A stretch of DNA of 64,000 bases from Triops longicaudatus (Eukaryota; Arthropoda; Branchiopoda; Notostraca; Triopsidae): contig JAGQDJ010000136.1 in NCBI GenBank assembly GCA_022885665.1, forward strand, positions 62,001 through 126,000. Direction: 5' to 3'. The notes beneath the pieces were generated by a model. The model worked only from the letters and a program-made list of their open reading frames with translations. It did no database searches and was not told the DNA's origin. The translations under genes and the position numbers were made by a program. Shown piece by piece: positions 1-14,153 of this stretch. The first letter of the stretch is position 1, and every line of letters begins with the position of its first letter.

Positions 1-3000
1 GACCACCTTTTAATGCTCACGAAAGAATTGACGGTATTGAATTACACATCGCCTACGGCAGTTACGCTAGGGCTGCACGTTTCGCAATTTTGCAAAGCAT
101 AATGGCAAACAATGTTTTGCTTTGGATTTATTTGGTTAAGGTCACCCTAGTAGGCAATTGACATGTGTGGTCTCAGCGTGAATTTCACGATAAATGGTAA
201 ATATTTTCCCAAGAATTTCTTGACAGTAAAGTTACGCTTGATAATGCTCATGACGTTTTGCTGAGAAATTTCTGAAAAAGCACTTGAAAAATCTTAAATG
301 TTCGCAACAAAGGCTTTTTAATAAAAAAGTAAGTTTTTCTCGGTACCACCAGATATTTGTGAAAAAGAATTCTCAGTTTTAAAAATCCTTAAAATCTGTC
401 AAACTTTTTGACACAATCTATATCGAAAAATTCAGAACTTTTAAGTCGAAAATCTTACTGAAAATTCGATAACAAGTGATAGGTATCGAGCTCTAATGTT
501 CACTTGACGTTCTTGATCGCGAACAAAATAAATGTCACGACAATTGAGTTATTTTTAAATTAAAATGTAAGAATAAAATTTAACATTAAGCAAAATTTAA
601 CATAAAAAACATAAAACATAAAAATTTATACATAAAAATTTAAAATAAATACAATTTATCATAAAATAGAATTAAAATAAATACAATTTAACATAAAATA
701 GAATTAAATAAATACAATTTAACATAAAATAGAATTAAAATAAACACAATTTAACATAAAATATTTTTTTTTACAAAATAGACGAAGAAACAAAGCAGAT
801 TTCAGGACAAGAAAATTCCGAGAAAGTGTTGTAGTGTTTAATTCTGTTTGTTCGTTGCGAAATCACTAAGATCTCAAGTGGGTTTAAAAATTTGCCAGGC
901 GATAAAAAGTAACATAAAACCCTGTAAAACAAGACAGGCGAAACCAGAAAGACAACACGAACTTTGGCCATGTTTTAGGCAGGTTGTTACACGCTCGATG
1001 AGTTATGAATTCCCCATTGAGAAAAATAAATAGTCAAGTGTTGTTCTTTGTGGCTGGTGCAGGAGACACTCCCGTAATAATGACAAAATTTCGCCTGCAG
1101 CTTTTTTCAACGCGATGTGCGAAAGGTTCAAGGCCTGTGTTGTGGTGCCAAGTGGCAAAAACAAAGACAAGTTTTCGCCCAAGTGACAAACAAATGCTTT
1201 TCCCGTGGAAACTCCACCGCTGAGAGAGAATCATGCCTCCCAGCTCCACTCTTCTTTCTTTTGCCTCTCATCTCTTTCTAAACATAAAACTTGTCTTCCA
1301 AACACGTTTTCCCAGCTGTCAACCACGGCTTCCAGTAAAGGCACAGCACACTAAATTTCGTGTCAACGGTTCACGGGGCAAAAATGCGTTTGCAGGCAGG
1401 AGAATGGCTTGGCCTCCTGGAGACGTGTAATGGGCTCATGTGTAATGGAGACACTCGACAATAAACACTTGAAACCTTCATAACTTAGACGAATAACACA
1501 AGCGAAATTATCGTAAATTAACTGCTCGAACTTCAAAGGATGAAGCTTCAGGGGCTAAAAACACGAACAATAAAATAAAACAAGTCTTGATAATTTAATG
1601 GTCAATTTTAATATCCCGTTACGTTTAGAAATCAAGCTTTCCTATCTCAAAATCTCCGAGCCTTTTACAGAACTTGTGGTAGATTTTTAACGTTTACATA
1701 TAAATTCGTCACAACATACATTTCGAGTAAAGAATTCTTCGAAATGGGCTGAAATAATGCCGTAAAAATTAAAAGAAAAATGATTTTTACGAGGTTTTAT
1801 CCTTTATTTACAAAATCTCAAGGCTTTCGTAACGGAATACTAAAATATTTTTTTGCAATTAATTTAAAGAGGAATTCTAGCTTTTATTTTGGTTTTACAT
1901 TAAGAATAGTAGGGAAAAATGCTGAGATGTCTTCAATATTTAGAAATAGAAAAACTGATAACTTCTTCGTTAAACTAAAAATCTCGTTACTTCTAGAAAT
2001 ACAACCTTTATTGGTTTAAATATGACATAAAACAGCTAAATATAGCTACTTACCCAAACAGCTAAAGCGAATTAGTCCCAATAATTAAAGTCAATAATTA
2101 AAAAGAATATTTTGAAATTATGTTATTTGCCTTTACTGAGCTTACATTCATTTAATTAAAAATTAATCCATACTTCCGTAAATGGGGCCGCGAAGAGTGT
2201 ACTTTCATTAGGAACGTGCTTGCTTAGTATTCTAAATGTAGCATGTACTCGTTAAACTAGAACAACCGCGACTGAAAGTTTCATCTCCTAGAGCAAGCAT
2301 TAGGATGGTCATGAATTCTTATTGTTTTCAATACTGGAAAGTCCTTTAATTCGGAATAGAAAGTTTGGCTATTTTTTTTTTACTACAGAATACGAAGCTT
2401 CTTCGAATTCCTTAAACAAGCGCGAAAAAATCGATTTTAAAACGTTGGCTTGCCAGCTTAATGGCTTAATGGCCTGCATTTTACCATTGCAAACCCAACT
2501 TTACTGCGATTTTCCATTCCAGTCAGTACAGAACGCTGTACGTTTACTGAACTTAGGCTTCACAAGTTTTCTGGTTTGGCTTTCATGTTTTGAACTCTGA
2601 AACATTCTCTATTTAACATTCAGCCATAATTTTAGTTTGTGCTTTCTCTATTTTTGCAACTTGCAACTGAAAATTCCGTTTTACGTTTAAATGTTGTTTG
2701 CGTCAGTAAATTGCTCTAGACTGAATTTAACCTTTTGAGCACAAAGAACTTTTAACTCCCCATTTTTCACGTCCAAGTTTCATTTCAATACCAAATTGCA
2801 TGAAACACGCTGAATTTAGTCACCTCAAATACGCTGTTTGAATCAGTTTAAATACACTAATATTAAAAAATTTAACACATTGAACATTAGAATAATATAT
2901 ATGAAATGAAACAAGTAATACTAAACTATAATAACATAATAACAATTAATTTAAAAATTAATATACCATGAAAACAAAATAGTTAATATTAAAAAAACAC

Positions 3001-3633
3001 ATTTTAATCACGTAAAGCAATCTTACCATTATAATTTAGTCTTTACATTGACTTACTGAAACACAAACTTCATCTTTTCGTCTTAGTTTACAGTTCGAGT
3101 TAAGGAATATAACATTTCTGTACTAGAAAATCGCTTCGCGCCCGCACTTAACGTTGAAAGTAATCACAACTACGTGACTGAAGAGTATGTTATTCATGCT
3201 AGCAATTTTTTCTTTTTTTAAGAAATAAATTTCTGAAAGAAATTGTGCTGATTTCGCTAATTTGCCAACTTTCAGCGATAATTTCTCCATTGACAGCATA
3301 GTTCATTTGAGGTTAGACAAATCTCCGTCTTTGACATTTTTTTAATTTTATTTTATTTTTTTTTAATTTTTTAATATACCAACCGTCCATTTCACCGTAG
3401 TTGAGATGAGTCAAACGCCATTTGCGAAAATCAAGGACTTCTCAAGTGTGTCCTAGTTTGTTTAAGAGCTTTCTTTAACTTTCTAAAACATAACTAATGG
3501 CGTGCTACGTGGACTCGTATACGTAACAAGTAAACCGTCCAGTCAAATAAGCGCAAACACGTACGTATTAAGAAAAATAGTCCTCACATCTGTTGCTCCC
3601 GAAGTCCATCCCCCAAAAGCGTTAAAAATTTAC
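1..3633. other. AT-rich non-coding DNA
   Basis: No exon could be supported on either strand. If the signal-peptide exon at 3634 is real, this is its first intron or contains unrecognised exons. It includes a tandem array at about 640-765 and a somewhat GC-richer patch at about 950-1440. Confidence 0.5.
640..765. repeat. tandem repeat, ~31-32 bp unit, about 4 copies
   Basis: The unit reads approximately aaataaatacaatttaacat followed by aaaatagaatt. Copies differ by one or two bases, and the flanks carry shorter related fragments. Confidence 0.85.
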
Positions 3634-3724
3634 CTGTAATGACGCTGCGAGGTAGACAGTCCATGAGACGATGAAAATGGGGTAAGTGAGCCATCGTGAA
3701 TGCATGGCTGGTTACTTTTTGGGT
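3634..3724 (-). CDS. probable first coding exon of a secreted or membrane protein (signal peptide)
   Basis: The ATG at 3705-3703 opens 24 codons that read MHSRWLTYPIFIVSWTVYLA followed by ASLQ. This is a short basic start, a hydrophobic core and a small-residue A-A-S cleavage region: a textbook signal peptide. The exon ends at a strong donor (TTACAG/GTAAAT, phase 0) and is preceded by a good acceptor (tttttctag, exon start 3724), implying an upstream untranslated exon. The remaining exons would lie below 3634 or beyond the window. I scanned that stretch and could not find one. The product family is therefore unknown. Confidence 0.6.
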
Positions 3725-5243
3725 CTAGAAAAATAAATAATAATAAAGAAACAAGTTAAAAAAGCAACAATAAACATTTATGAATTAGAAAAAGACCGAA
3801 ACCTGTTAGCAATCGTTCTTTCACTTTCGAACTCTTTTGACTTACTTGGGAACTCTTTTTGCCCCCTGACGGCTAAAACTCGATCACAAGAACTTGTTAG
3901 TATGGTGTTCCAAAGGTGAATAAAAACTTTCTCTGTATTGCTCTCATTGGGCGTGCTTTAAGAAACAGTTCACCGCTAACACATGATAACTCGAACTTTC
4001 AGACTGATTTATAGCAAGTTTTAAAACTTCTGTTTCAACGTACTCTGATGCAGAAAAACTGTTACATGCGTTAATGTACTTTCATGAAAGCCATTAATCA
4101 CTACTAATTGGTATTAAACTTTTGCATGGCTTTTTATTAATTAAAATATGAAAAAAGCCATTTGGCGAAATCGAATATAACTTTTTAAATCGAAGGTAAA
4201 AAGGAAAAATCGAAAAAAGTGGATCTTACAGGTTCAAATTGAAAAATATTTGAAAAATCGAAAAAAAAACTCGAAAACATAAAAGCTATCACTAATAAAC
4301 TTAGTAAATTACACATACTAGCTAGACTGCTTTAAAATTAATATAATTCAGCTACATTAGTTTCTAGCATCTGCACTGTACTAAGTTGTAAACACTAATT
4401 CGATTGCTTGAAAATTAACACAACTAATTTTTTTGCAGCAATTGTTTCATAAAGCTTACATTGAAGAACTCGTAAACATTTGCTGCCTAAGCTTCAAACT
4501 TATAGGTGAATAATTAGATATTTTGTGGTTAAAAGTAATTTGAATTCGAAAACAGACAAGAAACATGACACTAAACAGAATTTCCTTTATAGTATAGACA
4601 AGCTAACAATCGATGTAGTGATCAGTGTAGTAATCGTTGTCAATGTGAATCAGCATTGAAATCTCCTACGGAAATAATAATAATATACTTCAATGTTAAC
4701 TAAATTTTTGTTTTTAAATTTTCAGCTGGTTTTATTCTATTTATTCTTTAACGATATTATAATCGCAAATTAGCCACGGCCATTGTTTTTAAATAAATAT
4801 TTTGAAATGGGTTTCAAAAGAAATACAAAATAAAACTCGTTATATTTAATTTTTCAATACCTTTCCTAATACTAAAAAAATAGTTAAAAATTAATTCTAC
4901 TGTAAGTAAGGTACCATAAAGAGAGTCATTTACAATTAACACAGCAGAACGTTTTGACCCAAATCTGTAACTTGCAACAGTGTTCACGTGCTGCACGTAA
5001 TTATTTTTTTTTAACAAAATGAAGCTAAGGTTGAATGTTAACCATAAATATCGCAATAGGACCACTTTCATTTTGTCACAATCACGACACTTGCAATTAT
5101 CATTGTTACACGTGTCATTTTACCAGTTTGTGGCGTTATTTCTTTACAATCTTATCTTTTGTTCCAAAATCATGTTAATTTCTTACTAAAGAAACTTTGA
5201 AAACTAAATTTGTGACCTGTCTTTCTGAATTTAAAACATCTCC

Positions 5244-5245
<2 letters not shown>

Positions 5246-5297
<52 letters not shown>

Positions 5298-5309
5298 NTT
5301 TTTTTTTTT
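5246..5309. repeat. poly(T) run with an undetermined base
   Basis: A 64-base T run with one N at 5298. It is followed at 5384-5394 by a C run and at 5505-5555 by a pyrimidine-only stretch. Length is probably unreliable in the assembly. Confidence 0.95.
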
Positions 5310-8300
5310 AACTGGTCCTTTAAAATTCAGGAAGGTCACCACTGAAATTAGGCCAGAAGTTGTAACGAGATTTTCCGGTCTCACCCCCCCCCCCACCCTT
5401 TTTAGGCCCAAATGTAACATTTTTGGAAAGGAAAATTAAGTCAAGAGTCACAAAATTTGACCTCAAAACGTACGGGAAAAAGTTTCAAGGCCTTTTCAAT
5501 TCTTCTCTTTTCCTTTCCTCCTCTCTCTTTCTCTCTCTTTCTCGTTCCTTTGGCCATACACACATTCTGGTCGACTCAAAGTACTTTGCGTTCAAGCACA
5601 TAAGATAAAAGGAGGTCGACTTAGGGATATTGGAAAGTTTGAAGTTTCTCAACCGCGGACTTCCAACACTACGTTGGGTGCAAGATGGAACATAACCACC
5701 AAAGTTGTTACAACGCAAATGAAAACGCTCCTCACTCAAGCTCGACTGGTTTTATTCAACTACTTGTTCCAGAACGATTCCGTAACGAACCATTTCTTTT
5801 TCCGAAACTTTTACTTTTAAAAAGTGTGAAACGTTGAAAATCTCGAAAAAGGAAAAGACCTACTTTAAAGTACTCAATATGGACTATACATAAAGGCTTT
5901 CACAACTTAGCGCTTTGTCGCCTCGAAGTAAGAACGATTATACGAAATCGTGTACTAAAAGGCGATTAAACAGCTTAAAGTGCGACACTGTTAATACTGG
6001 ACGCTCACGAGCCAATTATGCAACGTAAACCCAATTTCGAAACACTCTCGAATGAAAAACATAGATTACAGTGTTTGTACGTTCTTTACTAACGTGACAC
6101 TGTAAAATTTAAATAAAATAAGCTGTCAATACCTTCGATGGCTTCAAAATTAATTTGTGAATTCAAAATAAACAAAAGTTAAAAAGATTCGGCCAGTAAC
6201 TACACACCTATTCTCTTAATAAAAAAAAACTAAGAAAAAAAAGCCAGGATATTTATCGAAGACGACAATGAATAGCAAATGTGCTTCTGATAATTTTTTA
6301 CAACACGAAAGCTAATTTACAAATCCTGTCGAATTCTTTTTCATTTCATGCAACTTCGGCTTTTCAACTACTCGTACTTGATTCACAAAACTGGTTCGTA
6401 ACTCCACTAGTTGCGTTTCAAGCCATAAGAACGGTAGAAATATACAATTTTCACTAAAAATTCAAAAGCAATATTAAATTTAAAAGTATTATTGTTTTTA
6501 AAATTTTAAAGTACAAGAACCAAAAAAGACGTAAAACACAAAAAGGTAATTCTATAGTGTAAGAAAATAGAATATCGAATTCTAGCAATTTCACGTGTAA
6601 ATCACAAATAAGTACTTGTGTGAAATAAAAGAATCGTCAAGTATTATAATATACGTGAATAAAATCATGAGTTTTCCAACTTTTTCGCTACAAAAGATTC
6701 CAACGAATTCCAATATTCACTACAATGGTTAAAAATGGTTAACAACTAGTCGCTAGTCACTTGCACTTACAATGTATCCAACCGACCAAGTTCCACTGTC
6801 AAAATTTCGCCCCAATTTCCGTAAATTTCGTGCTTTTCGAAGCAAACCAAGTACCAGCCAAAAATTCAGATTTTCAGTTTAATTCTTCCAATAATCGAAC
6901 CTGAAGTCGCACCGGACTTCAATTGTCAATGTATCGAAACTTCACTTTACATAACTTTGTCATGTACTGTACAGTCTTGCAATGGCTGAACGAAACTTTA
7001 ATCCCCGAATCCAGTCTTACCATCGAAGTAATAGAATCATCACTGACACTGTCCACTGCCCAAGAAAACTCCCTCTTTATATTATGTCGAAAGTGCACCA
7101 GCTTGATGGTATACTGCTTTGGAAGTGAACAAAAGGCCCGACAGACATTGAGCTAACTAGTCAAAGAGAAAGGTAACGAAGCACTGAACACCGAAGAACA
7201 CCTGTACACAGTATCAAGGCTGTCTGTCGACTGCGAGTTGGGTGTGTTGGACGCTTCCTACCAACTTTACCTTCTCAGTGCCAATCAAAGCACCTCCAGT
7301 TTCCTTAAGGCTAGTCCTACCTACCGAAAAATCGCTCGCAACAGCCCCGCAAGTGACGTTCGGAAAACTTTGACAAGACAAAACGGATTTGCTTTTAAGA
7401 ATAAGAAAACCGTGAGTCGCAAGCTCCCAAACTCGCTTGCTTCCTTTATCTTCTTTTATTCATTGTTCATTTTTTTATTCTCTATTTGGGGTGAAAGCTT
7501 TTTTTTTACTTTCTGTCTTACAAGTTGTATTTTTTTATTTTTGCTTTTATATTTTTTTATTTTTGCTTTTTTATTTTTTTTTTATTTTTTTTTATTTTAA
7601 TGTTTCTTTTTTTTCGTTTCCAAAGTCATTGTATTTTCTGGTAGATTGAAAGCTTCTTTTAAGCAAGACATTGAAGAAAGTCTGTTCGGGAGGAAAAACC
7701 TGCGGCTCATGATCATGGTTGCGTCTATTCTTGCTTATCTTAAAAGCATTCACATCCTGCTTCTTCGGCTTCAAAGAGTTGGGGAAGATTTTTTGTGCCT
7801 TTTGGCTAATTAGTCAATAGATCTGAAAAGTTGATGACGCTAGGCCCAACCCTGGTGTGTAACCTTGAAAAGAGCCAAGGTTTGAAGCCAACGTGACCGA
7901 AAGAACGACCTGGGTGAAATGTGACTAGACAAGGGATGTAAAACACTGAATTTATTAAGAAGTAGACAAAGAGAGCTAATTGGAGCAGTAATTAGTCCTA
8001 ACGATATGCTTGCAGTATAGGGCTTAAAATTAGGCGAATTTTAGGTCAGCTTGTCAATTATAGGCTTGTGCATACACATCAAATGATAAACGCGGGCTAA
8101 GATTAGAAACCTTTCATATAATAGGATTACAAGAAATGAAAATAAAAGAAAACTTCAGAAAGAATTACAGTAGGATTTTAATTTTGTCACCTTGATATCA
8201 TTTTCCATAATTAATAGGTTTTTACGTTGATTCCGAAGCACTTACTGATGTATATATTTAACGTACGTATTGATGTATGTATTAATGTAATGTATGCAAT

Positions 8301-8447
8301 GTATATACATTTCAGTACAAGGTTTTCTCATAAGAGTCTCATAAAAGAAAAATTAAATACAAAAATGCGACTAATTCTCACTTTTATTCCTCAACGAGGT
8401 CTACAACTGAAAAAAAACTGTAACAAGTCCATTAGAATTTGAATTAA

Positions 8448-8602
8448 AGTAAAATCTCGTTATAACGAACCTCCTGGGATAGAAATACTGTTCTGCATAT
8501 CCGAAGTTCATTATATAAACGTTTTTCTGAACGATTGCATAAATCTGGACTTCACAATCCGTCAGTTTGTTATAAAGAGGTTCATTATAACAAGATTCTG
8601 GT
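8448..8602. mobile_element. Tigger/pogo-like MITE, complete copy
   Basis: The terminal inverted repeats are aatctcgttataacgaacc at the left and, read from the other strand, aatcttgttataatgaacc at the right. The interior is about 110 bp and carries tatccgaagttcattatat. There is no coding capacity. Ends of this style are known from Tigger/pogo elements of the Tc1-mariner superfamily; assignment is by end similarity only. Confidence 0.75.
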
Positions 8603-11600
8603 TCAGTAAATCTCTAAATCAGAGGTTGTTCTAGTGCGTACATTTGCTAAAATTAACGTTTTCTATTAGAACGAAAGGAAATAAACACGTGAATTAATTT
8701 CTTCAGTAACGCAAATTATCAGATTTGGCAAATGTTTTTTGAGTTTTACAAACTGCTTTTAATGGGCTGAAATGCTTATACGATGCTTATATTTAAGTTC
8801 TCAAGAAGATACTCAAGAAGAAGTATTGGAAACTAAAACGACGCTTTCAAAAAAAATATATTTTTTTAAAAAAAAGATGGACCGTAAATCCCCAGTTGGA
8901 ATAAAAAAGTCATTTATGTAGGTTGCAGGAAATGGAGAAAATGAACTCGAATAGGGAAGGTTTCAAGTCAACTTGTCAAACATTTTCCTTAAACATTTTT
9001 TTGCTCTTGAGTGATATAAAGCGTTCCGAAACTTTCTAAAGAGCATATCTGCTTGGAATAGCGGACAGAGATGAAAATTGGATTAAGTCTTGTTAACTTC
9101 ATGGTTGGTCAGAAAAAACTTTCTGAATAAGACTTTTTCAAAAACATTCCCTTCTTTTTCTCGAATTAATTTTTATTTTTTTCCAAATCTAATGAAAAAA
9201 TATACGAGAACAAACTAAATACAAACTTAATTCCAAATACGCTGACACAGCAAATTTTAAGTGAAAAATAAAATTGTAAAAAATATAGATAAATATAGAT
9301 ATAATTTTTCATTTAGGTATCTAAATCTTTCTGCATTGCGCTGTAGAATCTCACGCGTTGAAATCACCAGTCATGAGAAGGAAATACGAAATCTAAGTAG
9401 CGTAAAGGTAGCAACTTGCTGCGCTCGTGCAATTTAACACGACAACGAGAGTGAAATTGAAGTAAATAACCATCTTTCAGGTAAGATCTTAAACCCCCAG
9501 CGATTGTGATTCAGTAAGCATACCGATAAGCTCAAGCAAGGTCAGATGTCTATCTGTTCGCAAGCATTGAAGCATATTAAGCCAAACGTTTTTTTCTCAC
9601 CACTTTCGGCTTTTGTTTTAAAGTGCGATTAGGGAAGTTTTGCGAAGGTCTACTGATCACGATTTCGTTTAAAGTGATGGAGGTGAAGCAGCCACACCCC
9701 TTTTCTAGAGTGTTAGCTAGCTTCAATACGATATTTTTCATCATCCGTATTTATGCGTTTAGATTTCACGATTTCCAACCCTTCCTTTCATAATGTCCAA
9801 CACTTGACTTTGAAATTCGGGTTCAACCTTTCGATACTCGGTTTCAGAACCATGAAATGTTAAGCAGGTGAAAGTTTTTCGTTCCAGTGACCTTGGAAAT
9901 GAAGGAAATTGAACTTTCGGAGCGAAAGGCTCTTATAACTCACAGTAACATGCTTGTAAAGCTGTAAAACAGACCTTAACCGTTTCCAAAGATTTCAGCA
10001 TGTGTACAAACAATAAAAATACAAACAAGGTCTTTTCGACCTTTTTCATTTTGTGGACATGTTCTACATTCAAAGTTCAGGAAGCTATAATCTTATAAAT
10101 TTATGCTGAAATCAGAAAATTCACAAAAAAATTAATTATTAAATTAATTAAAAAAATTACTTCCTAGAACGCAACGATAGATCAAGTTGTAAGCTTGAAA
10201 TTAATTCTGAGTAACAAGCGCTGAAAAATTCTTTGCATGAAAAAAGCCGCCCTTGAGGTTTTCCAGGACATGTCCGGCAGACCTTCACGGGTGGAGCCGT
10301 AGTACAAATAATACAAACGTATAAGGTGGCACAAGGTACTGTAGTAGAGGCTGGTAGGCGAGGGTGTGGATGGAAGAGGTGGTTCGAGGGAGTTCGGGGC
10401 TCAGTTCCGGAACTGACCAAGGATAAGGAAAGTTGTCGAATTCAAACATTTTTGAGTACACGTAAAAGTCTCTGCCGTGGCCTTATCTTTTATTCTATTC
10501 AGCCTGCCATGTTGGCTTTTCTACTGTGCCTTAACACTTATTCAGCGTATCCTTTCCTATTGTTCCCTTCGTTTGTATTTGCCTGTCATTTTCGTATTTT
10601 TTTTCACTTGATACAACTAGAGAGAGAAAAAAATACTTAATTAAATCGTCACCTTGTACGTTAGTTAAAAAATTTAAATTCTTCAAATCTCTTTATACAA
10701 ATACTTCCATGTACTTTCCTGGAGTTTTATCCATTATTTCGATTTGTTAAAAGTTGTCATTAAGACACTTTATTAAAACCGACCAGATTTTAAGTCTACG
10801 TCGGTTATTACGTTGAAACAGTGATTAATACATGATCTAACTACTTTTAAAACTAAATCAGTAACAGTAATTAGTTACTGAATTAGTATTAAATTACGTA
10901 ATTCAATTTATAAAAAATTCTTCCATTCACGAAGTCTTTTACTACATTTAGTATATAATTTATTATTCAATTCGCAATGAAATTTCCCGGTGTATGGAAA
11001 TAAATGTTGCAATTACGTGATTAATTTGACAATTTTACAGTAATGTAATGAATGTATTTAGTCCGCATTTCAGCAGCATGACACAAACTTTGAGAAAAGG
11101 TTAATTGCGAAAGTAAACGAACTGCGTACGATGTGGCAACGTTTACAGCGCCGCAAGCGTGCAATTTTGTCAAACCACAATCGCAGTTTGCAAACCTATT
11201 CCGTGCTTCAAGGTTTCTGGCAAAAGGTTGTGTTGTTCACTTAAGTTTCCTGAGTGCATTGAGCACTAATCTAATCTGAATAGACAAAAGACAGACACCC
11301 ACTTAATAGATCTCATAAGTCTTCCTGTTTTGAAACAATGGGTCGTGCTCTGGGGCCGTTTACTTTCGCGCTTTCACTAGTAGAATACTTTCTTATAAAA
11401 TAACTAGTGTACAAAACGCTTCTGGTAACATATTCATCCCTTTCTAGTTTCCTTTCTCCCGTTCTTTTGAAGTTCACTAAGTGAAATCTAATAATACAAC
11501 TGTTCTTAACTGCCTTGTAAAAAGTCTCTATTAAACATGCTAAAATCTAAAAAAATAAACGAGGGAAGAAGGAATTATACACGGTTATTATACATTTACC

Positions 11601-11671
11601 ATTTACCATTATTTACCAGTGTCGCAATCGTATTTAATATCAAGGGAAAGAAATAAGTTTGAAAAAGTGTT

Positions 11672-11684
11672 TTTATTACTATTA

Positions 11685-11715
<31 letters not shown>

Positions 11716-11717
11716 TA
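11672..11717. repeat. (TTA)n microsatellite
   Basis: Nearly perfect TTA/ATT repeats. Confidence 0.95.
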
Positions 11718-12825
11718 GTTTTAATGAAAAAGAATTGTGTTACGTGTGCAGTACTGCTTATTTACTAACCGTGTTCGCAGTAATCATCTCGTGTACTTTT
11801 ACTCACAGGTAAATTTGTAAGCGTTGAGACAGGATAAGAAAGTTGCAATGATGCTGCAAAAAGCTTTTGTACGGTGTACAAGGACTGGACATAAATATCT
11901 AGCATAGGAAAGTCATGAAAAGAGAATTGTCAAAAATGGAATAGATGGGAAGATCCGAAAAAAAAAGAACAAATAGGACAAGGAGATATTATTGTATAAG
12001 GAGATAAGGAAAAATGAAGGGAAGAAAGGACCGGGGGCTTGACATGTACTCAAAATATTTGTATTGTATAACATTCGTTATCCTTGGTCAGTTCCGGCCT
12101 CTGTTTTCTCAACAATTTCGACGTAGAAACCGTAGGTGTATTTTATTCTACGAACTAAGTGGTAAGGTCAATGATAGCTTACACATAAGAAATTCCTCGT
12201 TGTTCAGAAAGTCCGTAAATTTTTGCAAATATATAACCGAATTCCCAAAATTAACCTAAAAATGGTCTTTATAATTCTTAAAATTTAAATTTATATGAAA
12301 ATAGAATACCAATTATTTCAACTCATCAGCTCTATTCTTCACACAATGGAATTAGAAAGGATTAGAGGCCAACCAATCTAAAAGTGGAAGTGAAAACAAA
12401 GTAAATAAGGAACGTAATCGATGTTCAAAAATAACTCAGAGCTTCAGGTTAAAGGTGAGGAGTGAACTAAGCCCTAGGACCCCAAATTCGTGGGATACTC
12501 ATTGTCAGATGAAACTTTTTTTTTAATTCCTCGTTTCACAAGTTTTGAGATTGTTTGAACGTGACCCACACGCGTCGCTTGCTCTTCGTGGAGAATAGAA
12601 AGTGAAGGGGAACTTTTCTTGTTAAATGCAGGTAAGTAAACGTTGGATCAAGATCAAAAGAAGACAAAACAACGTCTGCCGGAGTATTGCCCGTAAGAGA
12701 AAGTAAAAGAATCAAACTCTTTGCGTTTTGCTTCTCTTTCGTTCTCAGCCAACCTTCTCCCTCTCTCTGCTGCGTTTCTGAACCACATCTCGTGATCTGC
12801 CTCACCCTCGCCGCTTCCTTTCTCT

Positions 12826-12828
<3 letters not shown>

Positions 12829-12860
<32 letters not shown>
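12829..12860. repeat. poly(T) run
   Basis: A T run of about 32 bases following a pyrimidine-rich stretch. Confidence 0.9.
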
Positions 12861-12861
<1 letters not shown>

Positions 12862-14147
12862 TCAGTTTCTCTTCATTAAGCTGTTTCGGTCCCTCGCTTG
12901 TCCGTAGTTTAACTCTACGCAAAAAAAATTACCGTTCAACATAATTTTAAATACCCCAAGAAAGCTTATTTCGAGAATACAATTAAAAACTAATTTAATT
13001 TAAATAAAACGAAAAATTTTTAAAAAAATTTCGTTACAAACTTAAACCCGTACACGATAAACATAAAAGAATGCTCAATGACCACAACAATGTAGAACAA
13101 TAATACATTAATGTATAAGTAACTGTGTGAAACAAATACGAAAGAAATAATTCCGTTGCAAACAGTTTAAAGTGTCTGTGTGGTTTGATTCTTCAAAAAA
13201 TGAATGTACGCAACGGTTGTTAAAGACGAAGGATAAACTGAGATACGCTATTAAAACTGGAAAGAATCAAAGTTGCACGTAGCGCACGTATTAACTTCAA
13301 ACGGAAGAAATAACTGGAATTCACCTTACGGATGTGACGGCACTTTAAGCAGATGAATGCAGCGGGATTCACAGAATAAATGCCATATACGGTTAGTCCG
13401 AATTGGAAAGGAATAATCCACGCAAGATTTCCAGGTGCACTATTCCGAATTTTAGGTGCGAACGTCAGTAACGAGCCCTGCAACCCAACTGAAAGCAACA
13501 GGTTGCGTTTCTCCTTTGTATCTGAACTGCAGCCGACCTATTCACACACAGTTTAGATTTTCCTTGACGCACCTGATCTCTTACCTTTTTCGACAGGATC
13601 GTTTTTGCCATGGCCCGACGAGGGAGTTTTACCTTGCGTTTAATTGTGCGTAAGCTACTTGGGAAGTTTTCTCGGACAATTATCTGTACTGGAAACTTGA
13701 CACGGTCAATAACTGTTGACTTTTCATTAGAAAGTTTACTTTTGATAAGCTTTTCACTTTCTCTATGAGGACTTTTGACAAAAATGAGCTTAAAAGGTGT
13801 AGTTTGAGCTTTCGAAGCATTTCATAAACGCCAATTCCGTCGTGTTGACAAAAACTTAAACGCTGAAATCAGCGAATCATAGATGGGGTATGAGTTCCCG
13901 CCGTTATGAACATTTCGGAAAAGGCGCATTGGTAGCTACGCCGTTCTTTGCTTTCCACTGCGATATTCTGTCCGCTTGTGGGAGGAATGAAATAGTACGG
14001 ACAGTGGTTGGCAGAGGGACGGATTGAGAATGCCAACCAAGATGCCAATGAACAGTGGCGTCTCGGAACGGTAGAACAAATAATTTAGAACCAAAGATGG
14101 TGTAGTGCAATTTTGGTTAATGGATGGTTACGACTGTCTACTGGTTA

Positions 14148-14153
14148 TTTATT
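14148..14153 (-). terminator. candidate poly(A) signal for eya
   Basis: AATAAA on the minus strand, about 1.37 kb beyond the eya stop codon. It is the first exact AATAAA I noticed downstream, so the 3' UTR would be long. The hexamer is common in AT-rich DNA, hence the low confidence. Confidence 0.3.

Noticed and set aside
12536..12922. Overlapping open frames on both strands around a poly(T) run
   Set aside because: The Lys and Phe runs are translations of the homopolymer.
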